NCBI GenBank assembly: GCA_963770275.1
Contig: CAVYPD010000048.1
Coordinates: 1-64,000 of the forward strand
DNA from: Roseiarcus sp963770275
Lineage (GTDB): Bacteria; Pseudomonadota; Alphaproteobacteria; Rhizobiales; Beijerinckiaceae
Direction: 5' to 3'
DNA length: 64,000 nt
Shown here in pieces: positions 27,277 to 37,355 of this stretch. Under the pieces are notes generated by a model, which saw nothing but the letters and a program-made list of their open reading frames with translations, was not told the DNA's origin and did no database searches. The position numbers and the translations under genes are program-made. How positions within the stretch are numbered: the stretch's first letter is position 1; the number at the start of each line of letters is the position of its first letter.

Positions 27277-28239
27277 CTAGGTGGAGGCCTTCCGCGCACC
27301 CTCAGCGAACGCGTCCAAGGATCCTTGCAAGACGTTTGCGGAATGGCCGCGCCCGAACACCACCAATGTGCCGTCAGCATCATCGAACGGTCCCGGGAGT
27401 ATTTCAGGCGGCTGTACATGGCGACGCACAGCTTGGATGAGCAACCGGCCGGTTGGCGCGCGAACAACTCCTTTGATGCGCAAAAGCTCGTCGCCGTGCA
27501 CGTGCAGCAGCGCCGATAGCCACACTGCAAACACGGGCCACGCGGTGTCGCCGAGGCGAATTTCCGAAGCAACGACCGGACCGGCGCATTGGTCGCTCGC
27601 GCGTGTGCGCTCCTCTCTGAAATCGCCGCCATCGACATCGGGGAGCGGCGTCTCGACGCCGCGCACTGCGCCGAAATAGGCGGCAGCGGGATTCAGGTTC
27701 TTCAAAGCGTTGAGAAGGCGCATGACATCGTGAGACTCGACGGCGTCCGTTTTGGCGACGATTAGGCAATCGGCGCATGCGATCTGCCGGCGAGCGAGCT
27801 CATCATCTCTTAAGAGTTCGAGACCATTGACGGCGTCGACAATCACGACGACCTCGGTCACCTCAATCCACCCCGCGAGCTCCTGATCGCACGCGATTGC
27901 GACCAGAATGGATTGTGGATCCGCCAGGCCGCTCGTCTCCAGAACGATCCGTTGGATCTCCGAAGTCTCGCCGATGCGTGTCGAGGTGCTGAGGTCGCGC
28001 AGAAGACGCAGCAGTTCGCTTTTGCCCTCGCAACATGCGCAACCCCCGGCCAGCACGTGGGTGCGATTCGCAGAGGTCAAAAGCACATGATCGATCGGGG
28101 CGCTCGCGGCTTCGTTGACGATCACAATTGCGCCGCGAAAAACGCCCGAGTGCAAATGGTGCCGCAGCCAGGTTGTTTTACCGGCGCCAAGAAATCCACC
28201 AAGCACGGTCAGCAAGAACCGTGGGCCAGACGCGCTCAT
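27277..28239 (-). CDS. CobW/COG0523 family GTP-dependent metallochaperone
   Basis: P-loop GTPase of the COG0523 family that delivers metal, often zinc or cobalt, to client enzymes. Seen: Walker A GGFLGAGKTT at residues 14-23, metal-binding GGCACC with Cys67/Cys69/Cys70 (CxCC), ETSGLADPQSILVAI, IVDAVNGLELL, and IVAKTDAV (GTP-specificity TKxD/NKxD position, here AKTD). The C-terminal CobW domain ends with LHVHGDELLRIKGVVRAPTG. 320 residues, intact. Start overlaps the stop of the 103-residue gene upstream (ATGA). The MetE-like zinc enzyme encoded further downstream is a possible client. Confidence 0.88.
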   Translation of the reverse strand: MSASGPRFLLTVLGGFLGAGKTTWLRHHLHSGVFRGAIVIVNEAASAPIDHVLLTSANRTHVLAGGCACCEGKSELLRLLRDLSTSTRIGETSEIQRIVLETSGLADPQSILVAIACDQELAGWIEVTEVVVIVDAVNGLELLRDDELARRQIACADCLIVAKTDAVESHDVMRLLNALKNLNPAAAYFGAVRGVETPLPDVDGGDFREERTRASDQCAGPVVASEIRLGDTAWPVFAVWLSALLHVHGDELLRIKGVVRAPTGRLLIQAVRRHVQPPEILPGPFDDADGTLVVFGRGHSANVLQGSLDAFAEGARKAST

Positions 28240-28547
28240 GAGGCGACGGCGGCCCGGATTCGCGCGATGAAGTGCGGATTCAAAGGGTCCACCGCGTGAC
28301 CCAGCACCTTTTCCGCCGCCACCCAGGCCTCTTCCAGATTTTGTGCGTTCTCAAATCGACCCGACGAGCTCGAGATCTGGAAACCTGACGACAGACCGGC
28401 GGCTCTTACGCGGAGGCCATCGGTGGCAAGCGCCGCGCCAAGCGTTGAAAGCATCGCCAAGCGATCTTTCGCCGCATCCGGCCCCCTAGCGGTTCCCGAC
28501 TCCGTCCAATGGCCCTGCGAGGCAGGGAACTCACAGGCAATGCACAT
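28236..28547 (-). CDS. Small protein of unknown function with N-terminal CxxC
   Basis: 103 residues, not recognised. Seen: MCIACEF places a CxxC at residues 2-5, followed by a hydrophilic stretch, an Ala/Leu-rich helix (MLSTLGAALATDGLRVRAA) and an end with HAVDPLNPHFIARIRAAVAS. Its last codons overlap the CobW start by 4 bases, which implies translational coupling. A metal-binding helper or client of the GTPase is a possibility only. Codon use agrees with the neighbours. Confidence 0.6.
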   Translation of the reverse strand: MCIACEFPASQGHWTESGTARGPDAAKDRLAMLSTLGAALATDGLRVRAAGLSSGFQISSSSGRFENAQNLEEAWVAAEKVLGHAVDPLNPHFIARIRAAVAS

Positions 28548-28637
28548 GGTGTGTCAACCGCCTCAATTCTCGCCCAATCATGTCAGCCTTCCACCTACGG
28601 AGCAACGCGCGACCCGAGGAGTTTCTCGGTCTATTCC

Positions 28638-29576
28638 TCAACGGCCAGATGCCTTAGCGGGATCAAAGTAACGCCTCCAAGCATCGTTTAGCCGCACCGA
28701 TTCGGACCGGAGGATCTCGAGAAAAGCCTGGGCCGGCAGACTTAGCATATGGCGTGTTGGCTCAATCAGAACGAGATCGAGTGTGGCGGTCGGACCAATG
28801 ATGGGACGGACTGAATATTGGCCGCTTTGAATGTCGCCGTTCATCATAAGCGCGGGGACAATGGTAACCCAATCCGAGGTCGCGACGAAATCGAGCGATC
28901 CCATCATCGTGTCAAGCTCAATGATGCGTTCGACCTGGACGTGATTGGTCTTGAAATAAATCTCAAGGTTCCGCCGCCGAGTATTGGCGGCGCCTGGCGC
29001 GACGACGTACAACGGGCCACATTCCCGCAATCGTACGGGATGCAGGTGCGAACCGCGCGCGTGACTGGCGACCATCGTCTCCCAGGTCTGAAGGAATGGC
29101 TGGAGACTCAGTCCCGGAGCGCCGACGAATGCCGGCACGATTGCGAAATCAAGCTCTCCGTTGACCACCTTTTCCGTTAACATGCCGCTGTACCCCTCGA
29201 CGACATGGACCGTGACGTTCGGATGCTCCGCAACGAGGCGGCGAATCGACGGCGCAAGGGTCGCCCGCGTCATCGTGGGCATCAGTCCAGCATAGACATC
29301 CCCTGCAACGCCCGCGAAAGCTTTCACGGCGTTCTTTCCGGACGCCAAGGTGCGCAACACCTGAATGCAACGCTCGTAATACGCATCCGCGGCCAGCGTC
29401 GGAACGACTGCCCGCTTATTCCGAGTGAAAAGGCTAACGCCGAAGGCCTCCTCAAGCTTTCGGATGTGCTGCGACACGCCAGATTGGGTGGCATGCTCCC
29501 TTGAAGCCGCCGCCGTGAAGGAGCGTTCTTCGTAGGCGGCGACGAAAATGCGTATGTCCGTCAAACTCTCGGCCAC
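28638..29576 (-). CDS. LysR-family transcriptional regulator
   Basis: 312 intact residues. Seen: N-terminal winged helix-turn-helix (TDIRIFVAAYEERSFTAAA through HATQSGVSQHIRKLEEAFGV, residues 6-50), then a two-lobed effector domain with VTVHVVEGYSGMLTEKVVNG and LDFAIVPAFVGAPGLSLQPF. It is divergent from the monooxygenase/flavin-reductase pair across 384 bases, the common arrangement for a regulator and its target, and lies upstream of the CobW operon on its own strand with a 90-base gap. Either or both could be controlled. The inducer is unknown. Confidence 0.92.
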   Translation of the reverse strand: MAESLTDIRIFVAAYEERSFTAAASREHATQSGVSQHIRKLEEAFGVSLFTRNKRAVVPTLAADAYYERCIQVLRTLASGKNAVKAFAGVAGDVYAGLMPTMTRATLAPSIRRLVAEHPNVTVHVVEGYSGMLTEKVVNGELDFAIVPAFVGAPGLSLQPFLQTWETMVASHARGSHLHPVRLRECGPLYVVAPGAANTRRRNLEIYFKTNHVQVERIIELDTMMGSLDFVATSDWVTIVPALMMNGDIQSGQYSVRPIIGPTATLDLVLIEPTRHMLSLPAQAFLEILRSESVRLNDAWRRYFDPAKASGR

Positions 29577-29960
29577 GTCGTCTCACATGCCGTCCAGATC
29601 CGTCGCTGAGATAGAGCAATGTCGGGTGGCACCGCAAGCAAATCGCTTAAGATTAGGCGCTTTGATTTCAACGAAGTCATTGTTGCTCGGGCGCATGGGC
29701 AAAGGCATTACACTGCCTGATGCAACTCATCACCGCTTCTCATTTTACCTCGCCTCTTCTCCTCGATACTCTTTGAATTCCGAGAACGTAAAAAGAGTGA
29801 GGAAAAGGCGGAGAATGGCGGCAACGACTACGGCGGCATTTGCCTCGCTACGACGTTAGGCGAAAGTCGGCATAGATTTTCCAAATGGAGCTGGATCGCG
29901 TGATTAGTTCTGTTTTCTTTGCGCCTGCTCTGCGTTTTTCCGAGGCTTCGGGAGCTTAGA
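29577..29960. promoter_or_regulatory. Divergent intergenic region between lysR and the monooxygenase operon
   Basis: 384 bases, lower in GC than the flanks and with no coding signal. It contains an inverted pair ACTCTTT (29767-29773) and AAAGAGT (29791-29797) separated by 17 bases, a possible regulator site, and GGGAGC (29950-29955) as ribosome site for the monooxygenase start at 29961. Promoters for both directions must lie here; I cannot place them securely. Confidence 0.45.
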
Positions 29961-31058
29961 ATGAAGGTTGGTTTCTTCACGATGCCGATTCACCCGCTGG
30001 GCAAGGACTGGCGGGTCACTCTCAAGGAAGACAGAGAGGCCTTCATCCTGGCGGATGAACTGGGTTTCACCGAAGCCTATTGCGGGGAACACGTCACCGA
30101 CCAAGCGGAGAACATAACGTCCTGCGGGCTGTTTCTGTCCTGGATCGCGAAGGACATCAAGCAAATGAGGCTCGGCACAGGAACCATCAATCTGCCCAAC
30201 AGCCATCCTGCGGCGGTTGCCGGGCAAATCGCGATGCTGGATCACATGCTCGATGGCCGATTCAATTTCGGCATCAGCCCTGGCGGACTCCTCTCTGACG
30301 CCGAAATTTTCGGCAATCTGGACGCAGACAGAAATGCGATGTTCGTCGAGGGGATCGACGCAGTGCTGAAGATCTGGGAAGGCCGCCCGCCGTACGCCAT
30401 CGACGGACGTTTCTGGAAGATCACGACCGAACGGACGATGATGGAAGAGATCGGCCAGGGCATCATCGCCAAGCCCCTTCAAAAGCCCCATCCGCCGATC
30501 ATGGTGACAGTGGTCGCGCCCCATTCGAAGGGCGTGACGGAAGCGGCGGCCCGTGGCTGGCTTCCGATCTCCGCCAATTTTCTTCTGCCCAAATGGGTTG
30601 CGACCCATTGGCCGAAATATGTCGAGGGTCGCGAGCGGGTCGGGGCGGTGGCCGATCCGAACGACTGGCGGGTCGCCAAGAGCGTCTTCGTCGCGAACGA
30701 TCTGGCGACGGCGCGCGAATACGCGCTCGGCCCGAAGAGCCCGTATCGTTTTTACTACAATCAATTGCTGACCAAGATGAAGGCCAACCGCCGCGCCTCG
30801 CTGTTCAAAGCGGATCCGAACATGTCGGACGACGACCTGACTGTCGACGGCGTGCTCGACGATCTCGTCATATGGGGCACGCCGGACAAGGTCGCCGACG
30901 AACTCGTTCAGTTTCAGGACACCGTCGGCCAGTTCGGAACGCTTCTCTACGCTGGAAAGGACTGGCTCGATCCCGCGCTCGCCCGACGCTCCATGGTCCT
31001 CCTTGCCGAGAAGGTGATCCCCAAAATGCGGGCGATTGGGAACGACGCGGCTGCTTAA
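29961..31058 (+). CDS. LLM-class flavin-dependent monooxygenase (LuxA-like)
   Basis: TIM-barrel luciferase-like monooxygenase, 365 residues, intact. Seen: MKVGFFTMPIHPLGKDW at the N-terminus, ILADELGFTEAYCGEHVTDQ, LGTGTINLPNSHPAAVAGQI, DHMLDGRFNFGISPGGLLSD, KPLQKPHPPIMVTVVAPHSK and WGTPDKVADELVQFQDTVGQ. The start is ATG 29961 with GGGAGC upstream; an in-frame extension to 29919 lacks family character. Length and motifs resemble limonene- or alkane-monooxygenase-like members that take reduced FMN from a partner. A flavin reductase gene follows within about 40 bases, which argues for FMN rather than F420 here. Confidence 0.88.
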   Translation: MKVGFFTMPIHPLGKDWRVTLKEDREAFILADELGFTEAYCGEHVTDQAENITSCGLFLSWIAKDIKQMRLGTGTINLPNSHPAAVAGQIAMLDHMLDGRFNFGISPGGLLSDAEIFGNLDADRNAMFVEGIDAVLKIWEGRPPYAIDGRFWKITTERTMMEEIGQGIIAKPLQKPHPPIMVTVVAPHSKGVTEAAARGWLPISANFLLPKWVATHWPKYVEGRERVGAVADPNDWRVAKSVFVANDLATAREYALGPKSPYRFYYNQLLTKMKANRRASLFKADPNMSDDDLTVDGVLDDLVIWGTPDKVADELVQFQDTVGQFGTLLYAGKDWLDPALARRSMVLLAEKVIPKMRAIGNDAAA

Positions 31059-31098
31059 AACGGAAGGGCGCGCGAAAGATCGCGGGAGAGCGACGGTG

Positions 31099-31602
31099 GT
31101 GACGAGCCTTGCTGCGTCTTTTCGCACCTTCGACCCGCGCAGTCTTCGCAATGTGCTGGGATCATTCACGACTGGCGTCGTCATCGTCACTTCGGTCGGC
31201 GACGAAGGACGCCCGATCGGCCTCACGGTCAATTCCTTCAACTCCGTGTCGATGCAGCCGCCTCTGATCCTCTGGAGTCTGGCCCTGAAGTCGCCCAGCC
31301 TCAACGCCTTCCGCACACACAACTGGTTCGCGATCAACATTCTGGCCGAGGATCAAGAACATCTTTGCCGGCAATTCGCGACGCCCAGCAACGACAAGTT
31401 CGTCAACGTTAAGTTCGACGTCGGGGAAACCGGCGTGCCGGTGCTGCACGGCACAGCCGCTTATCTGGAATGCTCGACCTACGCGCGTTATCCGGGCGGC
31501 GACCATGAGATCTATTTGGGCGAGGTCAGAGCGATGCACGATCGCGGATTGTCGCCGCTTGTGTTCCATCGAGGCGCGATCCGACGACTCGGCGAACATT
31601 GA
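31099..31602 (+). CDS. Flavin reductase (FMN reductase component)
   Basis: Split-barrel NAD(P)H:flavin reductase of the two-component monooxygenase type. Seen: RNVLGSFTTGVVIVTSVGDE, GLTVNSFNSVSMQPPLILWS (flavin-binding block), SLALKSPSLNAFRTHNWFAI, INILAEDQEHLCRQFA and DHEIYLGEVRAMHDRGLSPL. 167 residues from GTG 31099, which has GGGAG 11 bases upstream; an in-frame extension to 31036 overlaps the monooxygenase and is unlikely. It would supply reduced FMN to the preceding monooxygenase. Confidence 0.9.
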   Translation: MTSLAASFRTFDPRSLRNVLGSFTTGVVIVTSVGDEGRPIGLTVNSFNSVSMQPPLILWSLALKSPSLNAFRTHNWFAINILAEDQEHLCRQFATPSNDKFVNVKFDVGETGVPVLHGTAAYLECSTYARYPGGDHEIYLGEVRAMHDRGLSPLVFHRGAIRRLGEH

Positions 31603-31690
31603 ACTCAGCCGTCGTTCCCGCCGCCCAGCCTGCTGCAAATCATGATCGCGCCGACAAGGCGCACGCCGAACCAACGGCGACGCCGACCAG

Positions 31691-32579
31691 CTACCGTTTC
31701 ACTCCGGCCATCTCTTCCATGACCGCGCAGACCGCCGCCGTGTCCTGCATCTCGCGTCCCTGCGCAGCGCCTGCGTAATAGGGCTGCGATGCGGCGGAAA
31801 AGAGGGGCGTCGGGCAGTTCAGTTCGGTCGCGAAGCCGCTGATCACCGATAGATCCTTCAGGTGAGTGCGGATCGTCGCGGTCGCGTTGTCGTAGTGATT
31901 GTCGCGCATCAGAGGACCGCGCACTTGGAACATGCGTGACGAACCTGCGCTGTCCGCCAACGTGTCGTAGATGACGGCGGGATCGAGGCCGGCCTTCATG
32001 CCCAGCACCATCGCCTCGGCAGCCGAAACGTTGTGGATCGTCACCAGGAGGTTCGCGATATATTTCATGATGCTGCCGTTGCCGAAGGCGCCGAGGTAAC
32101 GCTGAACCCTCGACATGCCCTCGAAGACAGGCCGGGAGCGCTCGAAAGCCGCCTCATCGCCGCTGCCAAACACGACGAGATCCTTGACCGCGGCCTGGGC
32201 CCCCGTCCCGCTGAGGGGGCAATCGAGCAGGATCTTTCCGGCGCCGTCCAGAACGGCCGAGCGCGGCCTTCTTATCCGCGAGCGGCAACGTCGAGCATTC
32301 GATCGCGACTGTCCCGCGGGCCGAAGCCGCCGCCAGCCCGTTCTCGCCGCCGACGGCGTCGGCGAGCGCCTTCGCGGAAGGCAGCGACAGGATGATGGTC
32401 GGACAGGCCTCCGCCACCAGACGCGGCGCCTCGACGACGGTCCCACCGATTCCCGCGAGCCGCTCGCGCGCCCCAGGAGCCGGGTCGTAGCCGACGACAT
32501 CGAAGCCCGCCTGTCGCAGGTTACGAGCCATGGCGAAGCCCATGACTCCGACGCCGATCATGCCGACTTTACCACTCAT
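31691..32579 (-). CDS. 3-hydroxyisobutyrate/6-phosphogluconate dehydrogenase-family oxidoreductase, frameshifted
   Basis: NAD(P)-dependent beta-hydroxyacid dehydrogenase. Seen: MSGKVGMIGVGVMGFAMARN (nucleotide loop), RLVAEACPTIILSLPS, AIECSTLP, then after frame changes near 32265, ILLDCPLSGTGAQAAVKDLV and the catalytic GNGSIMKYIANLLVTIHNVS (Lys, Asn). Joined length about 296 residues. Start ATG 32579 has GGGAG 11 bases upstream. It is the last gene of the minus-strand operon that begins with the amidohydrolase at 39075, so it probably oxidises a hydroxyacid made from the imported compound. Confidence 0.85.
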
Positions 32580-32611
32580 AAGATCGTCTCCCGCCGCGCC
32601 GCTGGCGCGCT

Positions 32612-35102
32612 TCAATGGGCTTCTGAACCCGTCCGCGTCCGCGAATAGAGGGCCGTCGCCACCAGGATCAGCAGGCCGGGCAGCCAGTATTGCCAGGCCG
32701 TGCCCAGTCCGAGGAAGCCCGTCGTCGCCGTGATCTCCTCGATCAGAAGCACGGCCGCCAGCGCGCCGAGGAACGAGCCGCGACCGCCAAAAATGCTCGC
32801 GCCGCCGAGCACCACTGCGGAAATGCTCTGAAGCGTGTAGTTCTGACCGACGGTCGGATCGCCAACGCCGACCTGAGCAGCGAGCAACACGCCGCCGGCG
32901 GCCGCGAACAGGGAACAGAGGACATAGGCCAGGATCGCTGTCCGATCGACCCGCGCTCCCAACCGATAAGCCGACACCTCGTTGGACCCGACAGCCCGAA
33001 CGCCCATTCCGAAGCGCGTCTTGCGCAATATGATCTCGAGGCCGATCGCGACGATCACGACCACGATGAAGGCCGCGGGCAAGAATCCAAAACGCATATT
33101 CAGCGTTTGCGCGATTTCGCGGCGGAAGAACCCATCCGGCGTTGAGCGCAGCGAGAGCGAAACGCCTTGAAGCGCGATGAACATCGCCAGCGTCGTGATG
33201 AGCGGCGAAAGTTTCACAATGCGAACCAGAAAGCCGTTGATCAGTCCGATGAACGCCGCGACACCGAAGGCCAGGACCAAGCCGAGCATAAAATCAGCCG
33301 GTCCCGTGGTCCGCATCGGCGAAGAACGAGAGAATGACGACGACGAGACCCGTCAGGGGACCGACAGAGAGGTCAATGCCGCCGGTCATCAGGACAAAAA
33401 GCTGACCGAAGCTGATGAAGGCCAACGAACTCGCGAGCAGAAGCGTGCCGCTGAGACTGCGATCGCTGAGGAATTTCGGATTGACGCTGGTCGTGTAAAG
33501 CGCGAGCAAAACGATCAACGCCGCAAGGATCAATGTTGGCGCGAAGTCGCTGGTCGTGAAACGTCGAATCCAGCCGTACCCAGCTTCTCGCTTGAGAAGC
33601 TTCCCGATGGACTTCGGAGCCGATCGCCGCGCCGGTGATGTTCTCCTCGGTCAGTTCGTCACCGGTCAGCGAGCGCACCACTTTCCCGCGCGAGAACACC
33701 AGCACGCGGTCGCACAGGCCCTGCAGCTCGATCGCGTCTGACGATAACACGACGACCCCGGCCCCCTTCGCGGCGACCTCACGAATGATCTTGTAGAGTT
33801 CCATACGCGCGCCTGCATCGACGCCGCGGGTCGGCTCATCTGCGAGGAATACGGCCGGATTGGCGGCCATCGACCGCGCGAACAGAACTTTCTGCTGGTT
33901 GCCGCCGGACAGATGCGAAATGGTCGTCTCGTGCGACGGCGCCTTGATCGCAAGCGAGGAGCCATAGGAGCCCGCCAGCGCGAGTTCTCGTTCACGCGAG
34001 ACCAGCCCGAAACGCGTCAGCGTATCGAGCACCAGCAGCGTCAGATTCTCGCGAACGGAGAGGGAGAGCAAAAGCCCTTCCGCGTGCCGGTCGCCAGGCA
34101 GAAAGATGATGCCCCCTTTCTGCGCCGCGACCGGATCCGAGGTCGCCACACCGGCGCCCTTGACTGCAATCTCTCCCGAGACCGCCGTCAGGCCGGCGAG
34201 GCCGCGGATAAAGTCACGCTGGCCATTGCCCTCAACTCCAGCAAGGCCGAGCACTTCGCCGGGCCACACTTCGACATCGACGCCCTGCAGCCTGTCGCCG
34301 CGGATATTCTCTGGCGACAAGCACGGGCTGATCCGTTTCCCGCCGCGTCATCTTGGCCGGATAGGCATGCTCAACCGACCGGCCGATGATCAGAGCAAGG
34401 ATGTCCTCTTCCGAGACGCCCGCAGCTGAGAACGTGCCGCGGAACTGGCCATCCCGAAGAATGCTGATCCGGTCGGCGATGCGGCGCACCTCTGGCAGAC
34501 GGTGAGAGATGTAGACGACTGCTGTGCCGATCGCCTTGATACGCGCAATCTGAAGAAAGAGGCGCTCAGTCTCGACCGCGGTCAGCGCCTCGGTCGGTTC
34601 ATCAAGCACGAGAACCTTCGGCTTTAGCGCGAGCGCCTTGGCGATCTCGACGAGTTGTCTCTGGGCGACCGTGAGGTCGCTGACCCGCAGTGCGCGGGTC
34701 GAACTCGGCGCCGACCGTCGCGAGTTGTTCTTGAACCCACGCCTTGCTGCTCCGAGCGGCGGAGCGGCGAGCCGCGGGCACGCAGTATAGAAGGTTCTCG
34801 GCGACCGTCAGGTCGTCGAGAACCGAAGTATGCTGATAGACAACGCTGAGACCGAGAGCCTGCGCCCGCGCGGGCGTCGGCTCGTCAAGCAATTGTCCGC
34901 CGATTTCGATTGACCCCGAGTTCGGAGTCAATGCGCCGGCGGCGACCGCCATCAGAGTCGACTTGCCCGCGCCGTTCTCGCCCAGGAGGGCATGCACCTC
35001 GCCTTCGACGACCTCAAGGCTGACGCCGCCAAGCGCGACGACGCCCGGGAAGGTCTTCACGACGTCGGTAAGGCGCAGAACGGCGCGGGCTTCGCTTCCC
35101 AT
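32612..35102 (-). CDS. CUT2 ABC importer ATPase-permease fusion (RbsA-RbsC in one polypeptide), frameshifted
   Basis: One gene of about 830 codons encoding NBD1, NBD2 and a permease domain. Seen in order: Walker A GENGAGKST near residue 39, VVYQHTSVLDDLTVAENLLY, LDEPTEALTAVETERLF, HRLPEVRRIADRI; NBD2 GLAGVEGNGQRDFIRGLAGL, LPGDRHAEGLL, LSGGNQQKVLFARSM, LADEPTRGVDAGARMELYKI; then FLVRIVKLSPLITTLAMFIA and VVLGGASIFGGRGS permease motifs with FVLMTGGIDLSVGPL. Frame breaks near 34650, 34330, 33610 and 33300. No stop codon is readable between the ATPase and permease parts in the correct frame. The paralogue at 44727-47262 has the same fusion with an uninterrupted frame across the joint. Confidence 0.82.
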
Positions 35103-35120
35103 CTTCAGCCGTGACTCGCT

Positions 35121-36230
35121 TCACTCAGCCTTGCCGAATTTGGCCAGTTCGTCGGCGGTCAACTGCGACGAAGTGAAAATGTCGCCTGCCTGCGACGGGT
35201 CGCAGACCGGAGCGCGGCCGCCGAGCGAGTCTTCGTAAATCCCCAGCTGAAAGAGGGTGGGCTCGTCGTTCTTCAGCCCCTCGGCCGCCGCGATCGCTTT
35301 GCGCGCCGCCACTCGGCCGATCCAGTTGCGGCCGGAGATCGTGCCGATCTGGAAGTTGGGATTGCTGGCCTTCTGCTTCTCATACTCGCACGCGAGGCCA
35401 TTGGCTTCGAGAGAGGCCAGCGGCACCAGAGGCTTGTTGGCGCTCTGATAGGCGCGGACCACGCCAAGACTCGCGAAGCCGTCGCTGTCGTTGATGACCG
35501 CATCGATCTTCGGATATTTGTTGAGAAGCGCCGTCATGTTCTGCTGGATGAGGGAGGAGTCCCAGTTGGTGACTGGCCAATCCTTGTCGCCGGTCAGCAA
35601 GGTGATCTTGGGATATTTCTTGAACGCCTCGACTACGCCCGCGAGTGTGTTGGCGCTCACCGGGTTGCCCGCCGGGCCGCCCATGAACACAACATTGCCT
35701 TCGCCATGAATGGCCTTGGCTATCCACTCGGCCCAGGTGACTCCGGCCGCATGATTGTCCCAGTCAAGATACTGGACATAGTCTTCGCCGTCTTTCCCGC
35801 CAGGATCGGCAGCCCAGGGCACGATCTTCACGCCGGCGTCCGTCGCGGCCCGCAACGACGGCAGCTGCGACTTGCCCCAATCCGGGATGATGGCGATCGC
35901 ATCGACGCCTTGAGAGACCATGCCGTTGACGTCCGAGATCGACCTCTGGAGATCGCCCTGGCCGATGCGCGGGACCTGCTTCACGTTGGCGCACTTTGCA
36001 GCCTCGGACCGGACCGCCGCCATGGAGGCCCGCGACCAGCCATTGATTCCAAATCCGTCGTGAATGCCGAGGGTTATCGGTTTCGTGCCGCAAAACGACG
36101 TGTCCGTGGTCTTCGCTGCGGTGTCGATGAGTTTCGCTGCATCATCCGCCGCCAAGCTCGCCCCCGCGGCGAACATAGTCGCGGTCAGAAATGCGGCGGA
36201 TACCGCCGATCTAGTCATTGCATGAACCAT
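35121..36230 (-). CDS. CUT2 ABC importer periplasmic binding protein
   Basis: 369 intact residues with a signal peptide (FLTATMFAAGASLAADD, cleavage after SLA), then TLGIHDGFGINGWSRASMAA, QRSISDVNGMVSQGVDAIAI, WDNHAAGVTWAEWIAKAIHG, VVFMGGPAGNPVSANTLAGV and ALLNKYPKIDAVINDSDGFA. Several Cys residues (FCGTKP, KCANVK, PVCDPS) could form disulfides, as in its paralogue at 43581. Followed after 18 bases by the fused ATPase-permease and preceded by a free permease. The ligand is unknown. Confidence 0.9.
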   Translation of the reverse strand: MVHAMTRSAVSAAFLTATMFAAGASLAADDAAKLIDTAAKTTDTSFCGTKPITLGIHDGFGINGWSRASMAAVRSEAAKCANVKQVPRIGQGDLQRSISDVNGMVSQGVDAIAIIPDWGKSQLPSLRAATDAGVKIVPWAADPGGKDGEDYVQYLDWDNHAAGVTWAEWIAKAIHGEGNVVFMGGPAGNPVSANTLAGVVEAFKKYPKITLLTGDKDWPVTNWDSSLIQQNMTALLNKYPKIDAVINDSDGFASLGVVRAYQSANKPLVPLASLEANGLACEYEKQKASNPNFQIGTISGRNWIGRVAARKAIAAAEGLKNDEPTLFQLGIYEDSLGGRAPVCDPSQAGDIFTSSQLTADELAKFGKAE

Positions 36231-36263
36231 TGTCTTTCCTTCCTCCCTGAGGGCCGACGGCCC

Positions 36264-37304
36264 CTAGCCTTTTTGACCTGCTCTGCGGCCACGGATTGCC
36301 GCGACGTCGCGTTTCACTAACTCATTGGCCCCTGCGGAACGACCCTTGAGCACGTTGATCCCCTCGCGCCAGGGAACGACCTGAAGCGCCATACCAAGCA
36401 AGATGATGACAGCCTGAATAATGAATTGGGCCGAAGTCGGCGCGCCCATGCCAATTATGACCTGTTGCAGCTGCACAAGGAAGATTGCGCCGAGCGCAGT
36501 CGCGGCCACGCTGCCCGCGCCTCCGAGAAGGGAATTACCACCAAGCACGACAACAGTAATGGTCGGCAGCAGATAGTTGTGGCCGACGAGCAGGCTTGGA
36601 ACCCGGAGATAGCCCGCCAGAAGGACGCCCGCGAGGGCGTAGAAAAATCCGGCGATCGCATATGTCGCGGTCTTGATACCGACGACGCGGATGCCGGCCG
36701 CGCGCGCGGCTCGGGCGCTGACGCCCACGGCCACGAAGCGCCGCCCCATTGCAGACCAGCGCACGCCAATCTCGACAAGCACGACTGCAGCGAGCGTGAA
36801 GAGCGCCAGTTGCGGAACGCCAAACAGCCGCCCCACGGCGAAGTTGCTCAGCGCGGAAGGGACCGATTCTGTGGAAGTGCCTTTGGTCACATATAACACC
36901 GTGCCGTACAGCAGCGCGTTGACGGCAAGCGTGGCGACCAGCGGAGTGACATAAAACCGCGTGATCGCAATTCCGCAGATCAATCCTGAGACAACGCCGG
37001 ACGCCAACGCGGCGCCGATCCATAGAGCCAGCGCCGCGTTGTCGCCCGCTGGGAACTTCGTCACCAAGACCGCCGCCAAGGAAATGACTCCAGGCACGCT
37101 GAGGTCGAGCCCACCTTGCTGGACGACGAGTGTCTGGCCAATCGCCGCTGTCGCTAGAATCGAGGCGAAACAGAGGACCGTCAACATCGCGCCCACCGAC
37201 ACGCTGCCCGGCGCGACCACAAAACTCACCACGTACAGAAGCACAGTGGCCGGTACGATCAGCATGAACTGCGCGGGCAAGATTCTGGAGAGGCTGCCCA
37301 TCAT
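36264..37304 (-). CDS. CUT2 ABC importer permease (free subunit partnering the fusion protein)
   Basis: 346 intact residues. Seen: LATAAIGQTLVVQQGGLDLSV (motif QGGLDLSV), ICGIAITRFYVTPLVATLAV, VGVSARAARAAGIRVVGIKT and ITVVVLGGNSLLGGAGSVAA before the last helices. It lacks an ATPase of its own; with the fused NBD-NBD-permease protein encoded 3' of the binding protein it would give a transporter with two different membrane halves. The paralogous permease at 42564 has the same QQGG[LF]DLSV motif. Confidence 0.9.
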   Translation of the reverse strand: MMGSLSRILPAQFMLIVPATVLLYVVSFVVAPGSVSVGAMLTVLCFASILATAAIGQTLVVQQGGLDLSVPGVISLAAVLVTKFPAGDNAALALWIGAALASGVVSGLICGIAITRFYVTPLVATLAVNALLYGTVLYVTKGTSTESVPSALSNFAVGRLFGVPQLALFTLAAVVLVEIGVRWSAMGRRFVAVGVSARAARAAGIRVVGIKTATYAIAGFFYALAGVLLAGYLRVPSLLVGHNYLLPTITVVVLGGNSLLGGAGSVAATALGAIFLVQLQQVIIGMGAPTSAQFIIQAVIILLGMALQVVPWREGINVLKGRSAGANELVKRDVAAIRGRRAGQKG

Positions 37305-37355
37305 CAGCGGCGGCCGCCAATTCGCGCAATGGGTATCGCCTCTGAGGCTGTCATG

